Assembly: GCA_905233165.1 (NCBI GenBank)
Contig: CAJODL010000012.1
Location: forward strand, 40,362 to 104,361
Reading direction: 5' to 3'
Length of the DNA stretch: 64,000 nucleotides
DNA from: an uncultured Prevotella sp.
Lineage (GTDB): Bacteria > Bacteroidota > Bacteroidia > Bacteroidales > Bacteroidaceae
Part shown: positions 25,831-35,358 of the stretch, piece after piece
Numbering within the stretch: position 1 is the first letter of the stretch
Layout: each line of letters opens with the position of its first letter
Notes under the pieces: model-generated
What the model saw: only the letters and a program-made list of their open reading frames with translations
What the model was told of the DNA's origin: nothing
Databases searched by the model: none
Position numbers and translations under genes: made by a program

Positions 25831-27814
25831 CCTTCTCTGCTTCTCCTATGCCATACTGATGCAATAATTGTGCATCAGCCTTCATGTTCTCTTCCACCTG
25901 TTCTGCAGTATATCCCTTCAACAGTTCTACGGCGTCTTTTGCCTTGTTGTTGATGATGAGGGCATAGGCGTGGGCCATCACATCATGACAGTATTGCTCT
26001 GCTTCTGCTGCCTTGCCTGCATATAGCAAGGCCCATCCTAAGGTGTCCTGTATTACTTCGTTTCCTGGATTCTCATACTCTAACTTATACAGGTCGTTCA
26101 ACACCTCTTCAGTCTTTCCTGCCTTTGTCATCGCCTTGGCGTAGTTCAGGCGGTTGTTGAGGTTTTCTGGATTTATTGTTATGAGAGCATCAAAATAGGA
26201 TGCAGATTTCTCATAATCCCCAATACCAAAGTATGCCCTCGCCAATCCTCTCATTATAGAAGGACTCTGAGGCCTTTGTTTAAGGCATATAGTATAGTAT
26301 TTCAGAGCTGTGTCATACTCTCCCTTCTTCAGCTTCCAGTTGGCATAATAGGCATATAATGTTGCGAATTCTGTGTTTTTTGTGTACTCTTCGTTGTTGT
26401 GTTCTGTGTGCTTCTTCGCTTCCTCTTCCTGTTGTGAGGCATATCTGATGAACCCCTCCAGTATTTCGTCAAGGTTATTGAAGGGATTATGTAGCATCTT
26501 TCCTATGTTGTTAAGCCTCATGAAGCGATACAAATCTTGCAGATATTGCAGTCTTATGAAAGAAGGGTCGCTGAGGTCTGCATCTTCTCCACGCATGCCG
26601 ATAGGGCCCATGTCGCCACTCTCCATCATCTTGCGTACATTCTCGGGTAGTTGCTGCAATACTGATGACATTGCTATGATAAAGGAATATTTGTCTGACT
26701 CGCAGAAGGGTCCTCTTTTCATTACTACATCAATAAACGGACTCTTTCCGATATTCGCCATGATATTCTCTATGTCAGGATGCTCTGGATAATATGGAAT
26801 GAACCAGTTCACCATCTTGTTGAAGAATGGGAAACGTTTCATCTGTGAGAAGCCCTCGAAGAAGATGTCCGAACCCTTTTTCTGCATATTCAGCATCTTG
26901 TGGACACTCTCCTCCATAGCCTCGATGCTTTCCTCCTCACGTTTGTCAGCCTCAGGGTCATACTCCCCCTTGTTGAGGTTATCGTCATCGTCCATCTTCC
27001 ATTTGCCGTTCACCAGTTTGAATGGCTGGTTCTTTATGAGGTTAGGCATTATGTTCTGCCTTATCTCGTTGCTGTCCTTATCAGCATTGGCACACGCCAC
27101 CATTTGTATGTGAGCCTCTATCGACACCTCTTCGCCTACCATCACAAGCCCCACCAAAGCCCTCTGTCTCACCATCTCATTAGGACTCTTCCGATACACC
27201 TCCTTCAAACACCTCACCTTAGGGTCTTTGAAAATTGAACATTGAACATTGAAAATTGAAAGTTTTTGGTTTTCGTTTTGGTTTTCGTTATCGTTTCTTT
27301 GATAGTGTTCAATCACATTCAATGTGATTGCTGAAACCAATGTCGCAGCATCTATTGGGTTTACTTTCTTGCTACTCAGGAAAGCTGCCCATATTGTTGC
27401 CTCGCTCTCTTTCCAATGCAGGGAGGCATATAGCACCATGAAGGTGTTTGTGAGGCGTATGAAGTGTTCTTTCGCATCCGTCTCATCCATCAGGATGTCC
27501 TGCAACATCTCTGCGGAGCACTCAGGATGTGTAAAAATCCTTTTGTATGACGACACCTCAGGACGCTCCCAAATTGTTCTGCGCACCTCCAGGTCATAAT
27601 CGATGTCTCGAAGCTTCTGCTGCATAGTAGCATACAACTCCCCACGACTGTCGTCCTTCATACCCTGTAGCATAAAGTCAGACATATATTTAAAGTCGGT
27701 GGCAACAGCCTCCAGTCTATCGCTGAAACCCTCACCAGGATACTTCATCGCCCACTCCTTCAACTGAGCAATAGCATCATTAATCCGACCGTTATTTATT
27801 AATTCTTCTACCAT
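25790..27814 (-). CDS. large TPR-repeat protein with spacer-repeat insertion
   Basis: 674 residues, soluble, with TPR-like helices in the C-terminal third (YDTALKYYTICLKQRPQS, YEKSASYFDALITINPEN and following) and a helical N-terminus of unknown fold. Around residues 175-200 the sequence NENQKLSIFNVQCSIF is encoded by a spacer-type repeat (AACATTGAACATTGAAAATTG, 27235-27275) plus a GTTTTCGTTTTGG run, inserted in frame. Its end overlaps the hemolysin III gene by 41 bp tail to tail. Function unknown. Confidence 0.8.
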   Translation of the reverse strand: MVEELINNGRINDAIAQLKEWAMKYPGEGFSDRLEAVATDFKYMSDFMLQGMKDDSRGELYATMQQKLRDIDYDLEVRRTIWERPEVSSYKRIFTHPECSAEMLQDILMDETDAKEHFIRLTNTFMVLYASLHWKESEATIWAAFLSSKKVNPIDAATLVSAITLNVIEHYQRNDNENQNENQKLSIFNVQCSIFKDPKVRCLKEVYRKSPNEMVRQRALVGLVMVGEEVSIEAHIQMVACANADKDSNEIRQNIMPNLIKNQPFKLVNGKWKMDDDDNLNKGEYDPEADKREEESIEAMEESVHKMLNMQKKGSDIFFEGFSQMKRFPFFNKMVNWFIPYYPEHPDIENIMANIGKSPFIDVVMKRGPFCESDKYSFIIAMSSVLQQLPENVRKMMESGDMGPIGMRGEDADLSDPSFIRLQYLQDLYRFMRLNNIGKMLHNPFNNLDEILEGFIRYASQQEEEAKKHTEHNNEEYTKNTEFATLYAYYANWKLKKGEYDTALKYYTICLKQRPQSPSIMRGLARAYFGIGDYEKSASYFDALITINPENLNNRLNYAKAMTKAGKTEEVLNDLYKLEYENPGNEVIQDTLGWALLYAGKAAEAEQYCHDVMAHAYALIINNKAKDAVELLKGYTAEQVEENMKADAQLLHQYGIGEAEKAIILSAIQQSNVP
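27235..27298 (-). repeat. in-frame spacer repeat inside the TPR gene
   Basis: ATTGAACATTGAACATTG units and a TTTTCGTTTTGGTTTTCG run interrupt an otherwise ordinary coding sequence without breaking the frame. The same unit type occurs in intergenic gaps in this window. Confidence 0.65.
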
Positions 27815-27850
27815 ATATTCTATATGTTGTCAAAGGTCAAAGGTCAAAAG

Positions 27851-28219
27851 TCAAAGGCTTTTTATTGTTGGCTTTTTATTAATGGATTCAATTAAACGAA
27901 ATATTTGGTTTGATATAGAGGTGGCTTCGCTTTTTAAATGTTCAAAGGCTTCTTGGTTAATTATTTTGCGATCAAGGCACAAGTATAGCATTGAGCGTAC
28001 CTCAGAACAGCTACCTCGTGAAATTTGTAAGAAGTTAATATATTTTGCATCTGTACCAGATTCTGCTCCTTCTGCAATATTATTCATAATACTTACAGCA
28101 GCTCTTTGTATCTGGTCACGAAAGCCATAGTCCTTCACATTTTCCATGATATCGTAAATATTATTTACAAAGGTTCGTGACTGCTTCCAAACCCTCAAGC
28201 CCTCAAAACTTCTATCCAT
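27851..28219 (-). CDS. four-helix-bundle protein (23S rRNA intervening-sequence type)
   Basis: 122 residues matching the family first seen in 23S rRNA intervening sequences: FEGLRVWKQSRTFVNNIY, YGFRDQIQRAAVSIMNNIAEG and a C-terminal helix pair. The F-x-x-L-x-V-W and AVS-x-x-NIAEG motifs are diagnostic. The protein is a small helical bundle with unknown function, often found alone in Bacteroidetes genomes. Simple AAAGGTCAAAGG repeats flank it on both sides. Confidence 0.9.
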   Translation of the reverse strand: MDRSFEGLRVWKQSRTFVNNIYDIMENVKDYGFRDQIQRAAVSIMNNIAEGAESGTDAKYINFLQISRGSCSEVRSMLYLCLDRKIINQEAFEHLKSEATSISNQIFRLIESINKKPTIKSL

Positions 28220-28224
28220 GGTTT

Positions 28225-28316
28225 GAATTTTTAACTTTTGACTTTTAACTTTTAACCTTCGACCTTCTACCTTCGACCTTTGACCTTTGACAGGCCTCCG
28301 GCCCTTGACCTTTGAC
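28225..28316. repeat. spacer repeat of the TTGACCTTTGAC type
   Basis: A run of variants of TTTAACTTTTGACTTTTAAC, then ACCTTCGACCTTTGACC, interrupted by GGCCTCCGGCC. Confidence 0.6.
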
Positions 28317-28349
28317 GTTAAATTTTTATTTCAAAAATAAAAATTTAAC
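28317..28349 (-). terminator. AT-rich perfect inverted repeat at the end of the binding-protein gene
   Basis: GTTAAATTTTTATTT and AAATAAAAATTTAAC form a 15-bp perfect stem with a three-base loop. The stem overlaps the stop codon of the lipoprotein gene on the minus strand. There is no strong U-tract, so it may act as an mRNA-stabilising hairpin rather than a terminator. Confidence 0.4.
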
Positions 28350-29096
28350 ATACCCCTCCGCGCCGTAGCGCTTGATGGAATCCTTCGCAGCCTTCAAGGC
28401 CTTGTCAAACTGCGCCCTTTGCTTTTGGCGGTCTGGATGCTTCATCACCTCCTCGCGGAACACCACACCAGTCGCCTTTACCGTGTCCTTGTAATAAGGC
28501 TTCATCGATATCTCCCTTGCACCAATCTTTATTGCCCTTGTGGCATACGGCTCAGGCAACAACGCAGCATCAATGTTGCCATTCTGCAGCATGTCATACC
28601 TCACATTCAGGTCCTCCACCTGCACAATGAAGACATGCTGCTTCTTCCTCAGCATCGAGTCGATAGCAGCCTCTGCCATTTTCTTTGAGATACCATCCCT
28701 GTCAGCCGCAATCATCTTGTCCGACAGCTGGCTGATGCGGCTCAGACGGGCCTTCTTTGCTGTTAGAAAGCGGAATGTCATATTAGTGTCAGCACCCTCT
28801 ACGACGCCATCCTTCAGAGCCTTGCGACATTCAGAGAGAGCGTTATATTTCCTTAGTCTCACATCCACGTTCAAGGTATCGAAGAGACGCAGTTCCTTCG
28901 CCACTACTATAGGCAGGCAATCCATTGTAGGCAGCACAGCAATCTTCAAGGCAGCAGAATCCGCCTTACGTTCCGCCTCCCTCTGTTCACGTGAGATGCG
29001 CTCGCGTTTCTCAGCATCGTCACACGACACCATCGTCATCGCTGTCGCCAGCAACATCACCGTGATAATATAAATATGTTTTAATTTAAAATTCAT
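28326..29096 (-). CDS. ABC-type substrate-binding lipoprotein (SsuA/THI5-like)
   Basis: 256 residues. A lipoprotein signal (hydrophobic core, lipobox TMVSC, Cys near residue 25) is followed by a charged linker and a periplasmic binding fold: KIAVLPTMDCLPIVVAKELRLF at the start of domain 1, GADTNM, and LLPEPYATRA, which matches the 'EP' loop of SsuA/TauA/THI5-like proteins. No permease or ATPase genes are adjacent. The ATG at 29096 is chosen over an upstream start, whose extra residues come from the AACCAATAACCAAT spacer repeat. Confidence 0.8.
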   Translation of the reverse strand: MNFKLKHIYIITVMLLATAMTMVSCDDAEKRERISREQREAERKADSAALKIAVLPTMDCLPIVVAKELRLFDTLNVDVRLRKYNALSECRKALKDGVVEGADTNMTFRFLTAKKARLSRISQLSDKMIAADRDGISKKMAEAAIDSMLRKKQHVFIVQVEDLNVRYDMLQNGNIDAALLPEPYATRAIKIGAREISMKPYYKDTVKATGVVFREEVMKHPDRQKQRAQFDKALKAAKDSIKRYGAEGYVKFLFLK

Positions 29097-29140
29097 AATT
29101 AACCAATAACCAATAACCATTATTCCCTTCATCCAAGCGG

Positions 29141-29170
29141 CAAAGGTATAAAAATATTTTAATATAGCAA
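29141..29170 (-). promoter_or_regulatory. promoter of the binding lipoprotein gene
   Basis: Minus strand: TTG (29170-29168), 19 bp, TACCTTTG (29148-29141). The resulting leader is about 40 nt and consists mostly of GGTTATTGGTTATTGG repeat. Confidence 0.55.
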
Positions 29171-29348
29171 TACATTTCCCTTATTTATTCTATTTTTTAA
29201 CAGTACACATTGCAGGAACCCATCCCTGGTTCGCCCCTGGCGTTAAAGTCACTGGCTGGCCGAAGTAGGTAATCAAGAGCTTTTTGCATAACTAAATCAC
29301 AAAATCAATATAATTAATTTTATAGGTTTGCTTACAAACAAACTAAAT

Positions 29349-29384
29349 TGGCGCAGGATGCTCGATGCACTCTGCGCCAATATC
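29349..29384 (-). terminator. terminator after the rluD-like gene
   Basis: TTGGCGCAG and CTGCGCCAA make a nine-pair stem; on the minus strand it is followed by TTTAGTTTGTTTG. It lies 60 bp past the end of the pseudouridine synthase. The rest of the 29097-29443 gap holds a GC-richer stretch (29215-29280) with no clear feature and spacer repeat (29398-29458). Confidence 0.6.
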
Positions 29385-29443
29385 TATTAACCTACTAAGC
29401 TGTAACCTCTAACCTCTAACCTCTAACCCTTAACCATGAACCC

Positions 29444-30475
29444 TTAACCATTAACCTTTGCTCTCCATTTTTCGAGGAGCTGGGTCATGTCGTCGGGTAG
29501 GGGGGAGTCGAAGTACATGTCCTTGCCTGTTACGGGATGTACAAAGCCGAGGGTTTTGGCATGTAGGGCTTGGCGTGGGCATATCTTAAAGCAGTTATTG
29601 ATAAAGGCTTTATAACTGCTGCTGCGCTCGCCTCTCAGAATCTCTGTTCCTCCGTATGTCTCGTCACCAAAAAGGGGGTGACCGATGTGTTTCATGTGGG
29701 CTCGTATCTGGTGGGTGCGGCCTGTCTCAAGGCGACACTCGATAAAGGTGACATAGCCGAATTTCTCTATCACCTTCCAATGGGTGACAGCATCTTTTCC
29801 GATACCTGAATCGGGCGCTGTTACTGTCATACGCAAACGATTGCGTGGGTCGCGGGTGATGTTTCCCTCGATGCGTCCTTCATCGTCCTCAAAATGTCCC
29901 CACACAAGGCAGTTATAGATGCGATGGGTATCGTGTACAAAGAATTGCTTTCCGAGGGCTGTCTTCGCCTCTGGTGTCTTTGCTATGACAAGGAGTCCGC
30001 TGGTGTCTTTGTCGATGCGATGTACGAGTCCTACCTCTGGGCTGTTAGCATCGAAGGTGGGCACATCACGCATGTGCCACGCTATAGCATTGATGAGGGT
30101 GCCAGAGAAGTTTCCGGCTCCAGGATGTACCACCATACCGGCTGGCTTATTGATGACCATGAGGGCATCGTCTTCATAGACGATATCGAGGGGGATGTCT
30201 TCTGGATAGATGGTGCTGTCATGCTTTGGTACGTCGAGCATGAGGGTGATGACATCATTGGGGCGCACCTTATAGTTGCTCTTGACAGGTTTGCCATTGA
30301 CCTGGATATATCCTGCATCGGCAGCTGACTGTATGCGATTGCGTGAGGAGTGTACCATACGCTCGAAAAGGAACTTATCGATGCGTACAGGCACTTGTCC
30401 TGCATCCACGACACAGCGGAAGTGCTCATACTGGGCAGCTTCGCTGTCTGCTATGATATCATCTGTGTCTATCAT
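29444..30475 (-). CDS. rluD: RluD-type 23S rRNA pseudouridine synthase
   Basis: 343 residues. An S4 domain (about 25-85: RIDKFLFERMVHSSRNRIQ) precedes the catalytic domain with HRIDKDTSGLLV (catalytic Asp) and the C-terminal RLETGRTHQIRAHMKHIGHP motif. RluD-type enzymes modify helix 69 of 23S rRNA; exact sites are not provable here. It follows the PASTA protein after 53 bp of AACCTTAACC repeat, and the pair is conserved in many Bacteroidales, so it is probably one operon. Confidence 0.9.
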   Translation of the reverse strand: MIDTDDIIADSEAAQYEHFRCVVDAGQVPVRIDKFLFERMVHSSRNRIQSAADAGYIQVNGKPVKSNYKVRPNDVITLMLDVPKHDSTIYPEDIPLDIVYEDDALMVINKPAGMVVHPGAGNFSGTLINAIAWHMRDVPTFDANSPEVGLVHRIDKDTSGLLVIAKTPEAKTALGKQFFVHDTHRIYNCLVWGHFEDDEGRIEGNITRDPRNRLRMTVTAPDSGIGKDAVTHWKVIEKFGYVTFIECRLETGRTHQIRAHMKHIGHPLFGDETYGGTEILRGERSSSYKAFINNCFKICPRQALHAKTLGFVHPVTGKDMYFDSPLPDDMTQLLEKWRAKVNG

Positions 30476-30528
30476 CAGTGTTTGTTCAACCTTAACGTTA
30501 ACGATAACCTTAACCTTAACCTGAAATT

Positions 30529-31188
30529 TTACTCAATCACTTCAAAGTCGTCGTCGGGGTTGCGTTCGGGTTCTGTTATCTCATTTTCTTCGAGGAGCAT
30601 ATAGTCTGCTGCGTCGGCTTGATATACAGAATCGGCGGCATTGCGGTTACCATTACCTACCTGCAATCTTATGAGGGCATTGATAGGTACCTGCTCTCCT
30701 GTCGCATAGGAACGTCCACCTACCTTTACGCCATATACCCATCCTTCCTCGCCTGGGATATAGTCGGTTTCTCCGATGCGGAATCCCATTGCCGTAAGAC
30801 GTGCCTTGGCATTACGCTCAGAGGAATTGTCGATGATGTCAGGCAGGGGCATAGTAGGCTGTGCTGTGGCATTGATGGTGAGATATACTATGCGTCCAGA
30901 CTTTACTACTGCACCTGGCTTTGGCATCTGTTCGAGGACGCATCCTGGGGGCAGTGTGCGAACGTATGATGTATCTACAACAACGGCCTCAAGACCGAGT
31001 TCATCAAGAATGTCAACAGCATCCTCATAGGCTTTGTGATTGACATTGGGCACTGCAACTTCCTCGCCATGATGGGTATAGAAATTAAGTCCGTAGTGTA
31101 CTCCCAACATCAGGAGTATCACCGTCACAATCATACCAAGGATGTTAAGCCAAAAGATTGGATCGAATATTTTCTTTATGGTTTTCAT
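30529..31188 (-). CDS. PASTA-domain membrane protein
   Basis: 219 residues. One transmembrane helix (about 13-34) is followed by two PASTA domains (about 43-110 and 111-178; VAVPNVNHKAYEDAVDIL, VLEQMPKPGAVVKSG, MPLPDIIDNSSERNAKARLTAMG) and an acidic tail. PASTA domains bind peptidoglycan or beta-lactams, so it faces the periplasm. There is no kinase domain, unlike PknB-type proteins. It is upstream of rluD. Confidence 0.9.
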   Translation of the reverse strand: MKTIKKIFDPIFWLNILGMIVTVILLMLGVHYGLNFYTHHGEEVAVPNVNHKAYEDAVDILDELGLEAVVVDTSYVRTLPPGCVLEQMPKPGAVVKSGRIVYLTINATAQPTMPLPDIIDNSSERNAKARLTAMGFRIGETDYIPGEEGWVYGVKVGGRSYATGEQVPINALIRLQVGNGNRNAADSVYQADAADYMLLEENEITEPERNPDDDFEVIE

Positions 31189-31290
31189 TTATTAGCTTAA
31201 TAGCTTAGTTGCTTAATAGCTTAATCGTCAAAGGTCTAAGGTCAATGGTCTAAGGTCGATAACCAATAACCTATAACCAATAACCTCTAA
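31189..31290 (-). repeat. spacer repeats between kduI and the PASTA gene
   Basis: Two blocks are present: AGCTTAATAGCTTAGTTGC units (31192-31228) and AACCAATAACCTATAACC units (31255-31290), with GGTCTAAGGTCAATGG in between. Confidence 0.6.
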
Positions 31291-31291
31291 A

Positions 31292-32302
31292 CTATTTAAT
31301 GTCAATAACAGGAATGTTGTCTTTGTCGTTATAGTACAGGTTTTCGCCTGCCATACCCCAGATGAAGGTGTAGTAGTATGTACCTGCTGCTGCGTGGATA
31401 GACCATTCTGGTGACATGATAGCCTGCTCATTGTGGAGCCATACGTTGCGTGTCTCCTGTGGCTGACCCATTACGTGAGAGATGGTCTGACCTTCTGGGA
31501 GGTTGAAGTAATAGTATGCCTCGATACGACGTCCATGTGTGTGAGGAGGCATTGTGTTCCATACTGCACCTGGATTGAGCTGTGTGAGGCCCAACTGCAG
31601 CTGACAAGGTCCTTCCTCAAGAACGTCATTGACGATGAGCTTATATACTGTACGGTTGTTTGCCTCTTCCACTGTTCCTACTGGTCCCCAGACAGCAGCC
31701 TTCAGAGAACCCTTACGTCCGTCGAGGGTAATCCACTGTGTCTTGAAGTGCTGATGGGCAGTAGCACTGTTGAGGTAGAACTTTGCAGGATTTGAAGCAT
31801 CCTTGCTGCGGAACTCTACCACCTTATTAACGTCCTTTCCCTTAGCGATGTGTCCACGACCGATGTAAAGAGCCTCCTTTGGAGAAAGGGCATACTCCTT
31901 ACCATCGACGATGACAACGCCGTCGCCAGTACCACAATTGACAACACCAAGCTCACGATTATACATGAAGTATTTCTCCTTGATGGTATTATCGACATCA
32001 AGTCCTAACTCCCAGAAGTTCTCCAAGCGGAGAGTCTTGTTGACTGGCATTGCGCCACCAAAGATGAAGCGGTCGTAGTGAGAGTAGGTGAGCAGGATAG
32101 AATCTGCTGCCATTACCTTCTCCATTACGAAACGTTCGCGCAGGAGTTTTGTGTCATACTTCTTGACATCCTCTGGATGACAAGCTGTTTGGAACTTTAC
32201 GTGCTGAGCACCTACAAAACGGTCAGCCTCTTGGGCAGACAGGGGTGAGAAGTTAGAGGTAAGAGGTAAGAGAATACCTAATGCTAAAAATATCTTTTTC
32301 AT
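31292..32302 (-). CDS. kduI: secreted 5-keto-4-deoxyuronate isomerase (KduI)
   Basis: 336 residues, about 55 longer than E. coli KduI because of a signal peptide (residues 1-23) and a short linker. The cupin metal site is visible in [15 protein letters not shown] (two His and a Glu) and [10 protein letters not shown] (third His). KduI isomerises 5-keto-4-deoxyuronate from pectin or uronic acid breakdown. The signal peptide implies action in the periplasm. Part of it (LTSNFSPLS) is encoded by spacer-type repeat. Neighbours are an EIIC transporter and DUF4861, supporting a uronate pathway. Confidence 0.88.
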   Translation of the reverse strand: MKKIFLALGILLPLTSNFSPLSAQEADRFVGAQHVKFQTACHPEDVKKYDTKLLRERFVMEKVMAADSILLTYSHYDRFIFGGAMPVNKTLRLENFWELGLDVDNTIKEKYFMYNRELGVVNCGTGDGVVIVDGKEYALSPKEALYIGRGHIAKGKDVNKVVEFRSKDASNPAKFYLNSATAHQHFKTQWITLDGRKGSLKAAVWGPVGTVEEANNRTVYKLIVNDVLEEGPCQLQLGLTQLNPGAVWNTMPPHTHGRRIEAYYYFNLPEGQTISHVMGQPQETRNVWLHNEQAIMSPEWSIHAAAGTYYYTFIWGMAGENLYYNDKDNIPVIDIK

Positions 32303-32326
32303 ATTCTTTATAATTTTAGTTTTATG

Positions 32327-32340
32327 GGACTTATAAGTCC
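32327..32340. repeat. 14-bp perfect palindrome upstream of kduI
   Basis: GGACTTATAAGTCC lies in the 64-bp gap between the EIIC and kduI genes, next to TATGGGACCAATGGG. It could be an operator, but similar runs are common spacer filler in this group. Confidence 0.4.
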
Positions 32341-32366
32341 TATGGGACCAATGGGATAATTTTGAA

Positions 32367-33746
32367 TTATGAATTTTTACTGATGCGGATTCTGTTCCAT
32401 GCTACGAGGGCGATGGTGAGGACTACGAGTATTCCTGCTCCGATGTACTGCAGATACTTCATGCAGGCATAGATGAGTGTGCTCAATGGGCTGGAAGCGA
32501 AGTCGAGTGCTCCAGCGCTGAAGCCTGCTGGCACCTGTACTGTCTTATCGTCAGGATGTACCTGTGCCACTGCCTGTGCAGCACTGGTGAAGTCGCCTGC
32601 CATCCAAGTAACGAAATACAGACCTATTGCTATTACTACCAATCCTACGATGAAGGAACGCAATACGTTACCATTGGTGTATGGCAATACCATTACGAAG
32701 ACATAGAACATACCAGCCAAAGAAGCAAGAGGCAAGAACTGGTTGCCAGGGAGTACTACTGCCAATACGAGTGTTACAGGAATGAGCAGCAGTGATACTA
32801 CGAGGGTAGTAGGATGTCCGATAACGAGAGCTGGTGACATACCGATATAGAGTTCTTTGTCTGCACCAAACTTCTTTGCTATGAGTTCCTTTGTTGCTTC
32901 GGCAATAGGCTTCAGACCCTCGATGAAGAGTGATGTGATACGAGGGATGAGTTCCATGACAGCACCCATCTTGATGCCTATCTGAAGGATAACAGGGATT
33001 CTGTCAACTACCTCGTCCCAATCCTTACATGAAAGACAACCAATGATGATGCCGATGAGTACTCCGAGGAACAGTGGTTCGCCAAAGAGGCCGAACTTCT
33101 TCTTCATACCCTCAGAATCGATATTCACCTTATTTATACCAGGCACATAGTCGAGCACCTTGTTTACAACGACAGCAAAAGGCATGAAACCCTGACAGAA
33201 AGGCTGTGGGATAGAGATGCCGTCAAGGCCTGGGTAGAACTTCTGGAACTTCTTCGCTGTGAGGTCTGCCAGCACAAGGGTTATGATATAGCAGATTATT
33301 GCTGCAAAGAATCCCCATGCTATGCTGTCAGTCATGAAATAGCATACAGCGCCTATGAAGGCAAAATGCCAGTAGTTCCACAGGTCGATGTTTACTGTGC
33401 GTGTGCATCCTAAGATGAGCAGTACCAGATTGACACAAAGGCATACAGGAATGATGAAAGAGCCGACAAGAGTGTTGTAGGCCACAGACGCTGCTGCAGG
33501 CCATCCCATATCGAATACCTGAAGCTCGAGGTTGTAGATTTCTACTACCCTTGACAATGCTGGCGACATAGTATCTACAAGCAAAGCCGTGATAATACTT
33601 AAGCCAACAAAGCCGACACCTACGAGAAGGCCGGATTTGAGGGCTTTCGAGAAACCGATGCCAATACATAAACCAAGGATGGTAAAGATGATAGGCATCA
33701 TTACTGCGGCACCAAGGCCGATGATGTAGCTGAATACTGCTTCCAT
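32367..33746 (-). CDS. galactitol-type PTS EIIC permease without EIIA/EIIB
   Basis: 459 residues with about ten to twelve transmembrane helices. The EIIC-GatC/SgaT features are present: [19 protein letters not shown], a long hydrophobic core, [13 protein letters not shown] and [19 protein letters not shown] permeases normally need EIIA, EIIB, HPr and EI, and none is found nearby; Bacteroidetes generally lack a sugar PTS. It probably works as a stand-alone transporter, perhaps for the product of the periplasmic KduI. It is 9 bp after the DUF4861 gene. Confidence 0.85.
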   Translation of the reverse strand: MEAVFSYIIGLGAAVMMPIIFTILGLCIGIGFSKALKSGLLVGVGFVGLSIITALLVDTMSPALSRVVEIYNLELQVFDMGWPAAASVAYNTLVGSFIIPVCLCVNLVLLILGCTRTVNIDLWNYWHFAFIGAVCYFMTDSIAWGFFAAIICYIITLVLADLTAKKFQKFYPGLDGISIPQPFCQGFMPFAVVVNKVLDYVPGINKVNIDSEGMKKKFGLFGEPLFLGVLIGIIIGCLSCKDWDEVVDRIPVILQIGIKMGAVMELIPRITSLFIEGLKPIAEATKELIAKKFGADKELYIGMSPALVIGHPTTLVVSLLLIPVTLVLAVVLPGNQFLPLASLAGMFYVFVMVLPYTNGNVLRSFIVGLVVIAIGLYFVTWMAGDFTSAAQAVAQVHPDDKTVQVPAGFSAGALDFASSPLSTLIYACMKYLQYIGAGILVVLTIALVAWNRIRISKNS

Positions 33747-33755
33747 AATAGAAAG

Positions 33756-34964
33756 TTATTTAGTTGTTATGTTTATTTTTATTGGTTTCTGAAGTTGTTT
33801 TTTCCAATCTTTCAGGTATGAGAACCAAGAGTCACGATTATAGGAACCCTTCGCTCCTGTAGAGGAAAAGTCCTCCATATCACATGTGGCAGTAAACCAA
33901 TAATGCAGTTTGTCGTTATCAGTTCCCACTACCTGTGCATAAGCCTGATTAGGGAGGTAGTCCTTGTCATCAGTAAAGTGTGAGTCGGACTTATAGTATT
34001 CCTTTGGGATAAATATTCCCAGTCCTACTGTATGAGTGTCATACACCTGTGGGTTGTTTCCTGCGCAGGCAGTACCCCAGCAGCCACGAAGGCCAGCCTT
34101 GTCTGTCAGTTCCTCAGAACCCTCTACGATATCTACTATGCCAGTAGAGAGAGGCATTCCCTTGACAGCATGAGAGAACTGCACCTGGACCTCTACATCA
34201 CGATGTCCTGCATACAGGATATAGCGTGTGCGGATATCTACAGGCTTGAAGTCAGGATATGGCTGCCAACCCTTGTTGGTGATGTCGAGAATTGCTCTTA
34301 CAGGACCATTCGTTATGACAGCATAGGTGGTATTACGAACCTTCTGGAACATAACGGCATTCTTGCCATCCCATCCCATGAGGGCTCCACAGCCGTAGGT
34401 GGTGCCAGTATATAGCACATCATCACCACTGCCTTCACGCACCTGGTCTTTAGTGGGGTAGAAGTCTGTCTTTGCTATATCCATCATCAGTGACTTATGA
34501 CCATAGTAGTCGATGGCCTGACGATGGTCGGAATACACGCGAAAACCTACCAATTCGCTCTCCATCACAGGACCATGAGGGAAGATATACTGGAAGGCGT
34601 CACTCGAAGCAGGTACTGTTATAGATGTAGCAGGCAGATGCTTTGGCTTCTTTGCCTTGCTGTCACGATCTCTCATAGACATAGAGGCATAAGCCTTTGC
34701 AGGATATTCATGCTGCTTGTCATTAGAGAAAAAAACAGAGAAGGTGAGAGTCTCTTTTGCCTTTATATCAGTAACAAAAGCCAGTTCATCAAAAACGCCA
34801 TCGTCATTGAGGTCGTCGAGCTGACAAGGAATCTCTTTGTCACCCAATGTCACAAGGGCTGATGTAGCCTGTTCGCTGACAGGTATTACCACTGGTTCAG
34901 CGATACGGTCCGATGATGACGGATTGAATACCGTTATTATCGAGGCTATAAGGAGGTTAATCAT
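33756..34964 (-). CDS. DUF4861 family exported protein (pectin-linked)
   Basis: 402 residues. The N-terminus (MINLLIASIITVFNPSSS) is a short signal-like stretch. The body has the DUF4861 features, including YGPVM/HGPVMESELVGFRVYSDHRQ, DYYGHKS, TYGCGALMGWDG and a C-terminal WFTATCDMEDF. DUF4861 proteins occur with pectin and unsaturated uronate genes in Bacteroidetes; the precise activity is not known to me. The ATG overlaps the end of folK by eight bases, so it is coupled to a housekeeping operon. The EIIC gene follows. Confidence 0.82.
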   Translation of the reverse strand: MINLLIASIITVFNPSSSDRIAEPVVIPVSEQATSALVTLGDKEIPCQLDDLNDDGVFDELAFVTDIKAKETLTFSVFFSNDKQHEYPAKAYASMSMRDRDSKAKKPKHLPATSITVPASSDAFQYIFPHGPVMESELVGFRVYSDHRQAIDYYGHKSLMMDIAKTDFYPTKDQVREGSGDDVLYTGTTYGCGALMGWDGKNAVMFQKVRNTTYAVITNGPVRAILDITNKGWQPYPDFKPVDIRTRYILYAGHRDVEVQVQFSHAVKGMPLSTGIVDIVEGSEELTDKAGLRGCWGTACAGNNPQVYDTHTVGLGIFIPKEYYKSDSHFTDDKDYLPNQAYAQVVGTDNDKLHYWFTATCDMEDFSSTGAKGSYNRDSWFSYLKDWKKQLQKPIKINITTK

Positions 34965-35358
34965 AGATTTCTTTTAAAGGTTTAAGTACGAAGTCACGTT
35001 CATTTATCAATGGATGTGGAATAACGAGGTCTGGCTCGTTGATTACCATATCATTATAATATAGAATGTCGATATCAATGATGCGGTCTTGATAACCACT
35101 GTCACCTGTTTTCTCTTTTCGTCCTACGAGGCGTTCTATCTCCTGTGTCTTGCTGAGCAGTTCTCTTGGTGATAGAGATGTCTCGACAGCTATTGCGCTA
35201 TTCAGGAACTCGTTTGGCGAGGAGAATCCCCAGGGAGCAGTCTTGTAGAGTGAGGAACGTCGTACGATGTGTCCTATCTTCTCTTCTATGAGTTCGTAGG
35301 CACGTAAGATATTGGCCTCCTTATCGCCAATATTGCTTCCAAGGGACAGGTAAATCAT
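34957..35358 (-). CDS. folK: 2-amino-4-hydroxy-6-hydroxymethyldihydropteridine diphosphokinase
   Basis: 133 residues. IYLSLGSNIGDKEANI, SLYKTAPWGF and DRIIDIDILYYND are the HppK motifs, with the two catalytic aspartates in D-x-D. It adds pyrophosphate to hydroxymethylpterin in folate synthesis. The ATG at 35358 overlaps the queA stop (ATGA), and a longer frame inside queA lacks family similarity. Confidence 0.93.
   Translation of the reverse strand: MIYLSLGSNIGDKEANILRAYELIEEKIGHIVRRSSLYKTAPWGFSSPNEFLNSAIAVETSLSPRELLSKTQEIERLVGRKEKTGDSGYQDRIIDIDILYYNDMVINEPDLVIPHPLINERDFVLKPLKEIYD

Noticed and set aside
29212..29285. Riboswitch or tRNA in the GC-richer gap before the binding lipoprotein
   Set aside because: No conserved riboswitch core or T-loop is found, and the gene's promoter lies downstream of it.
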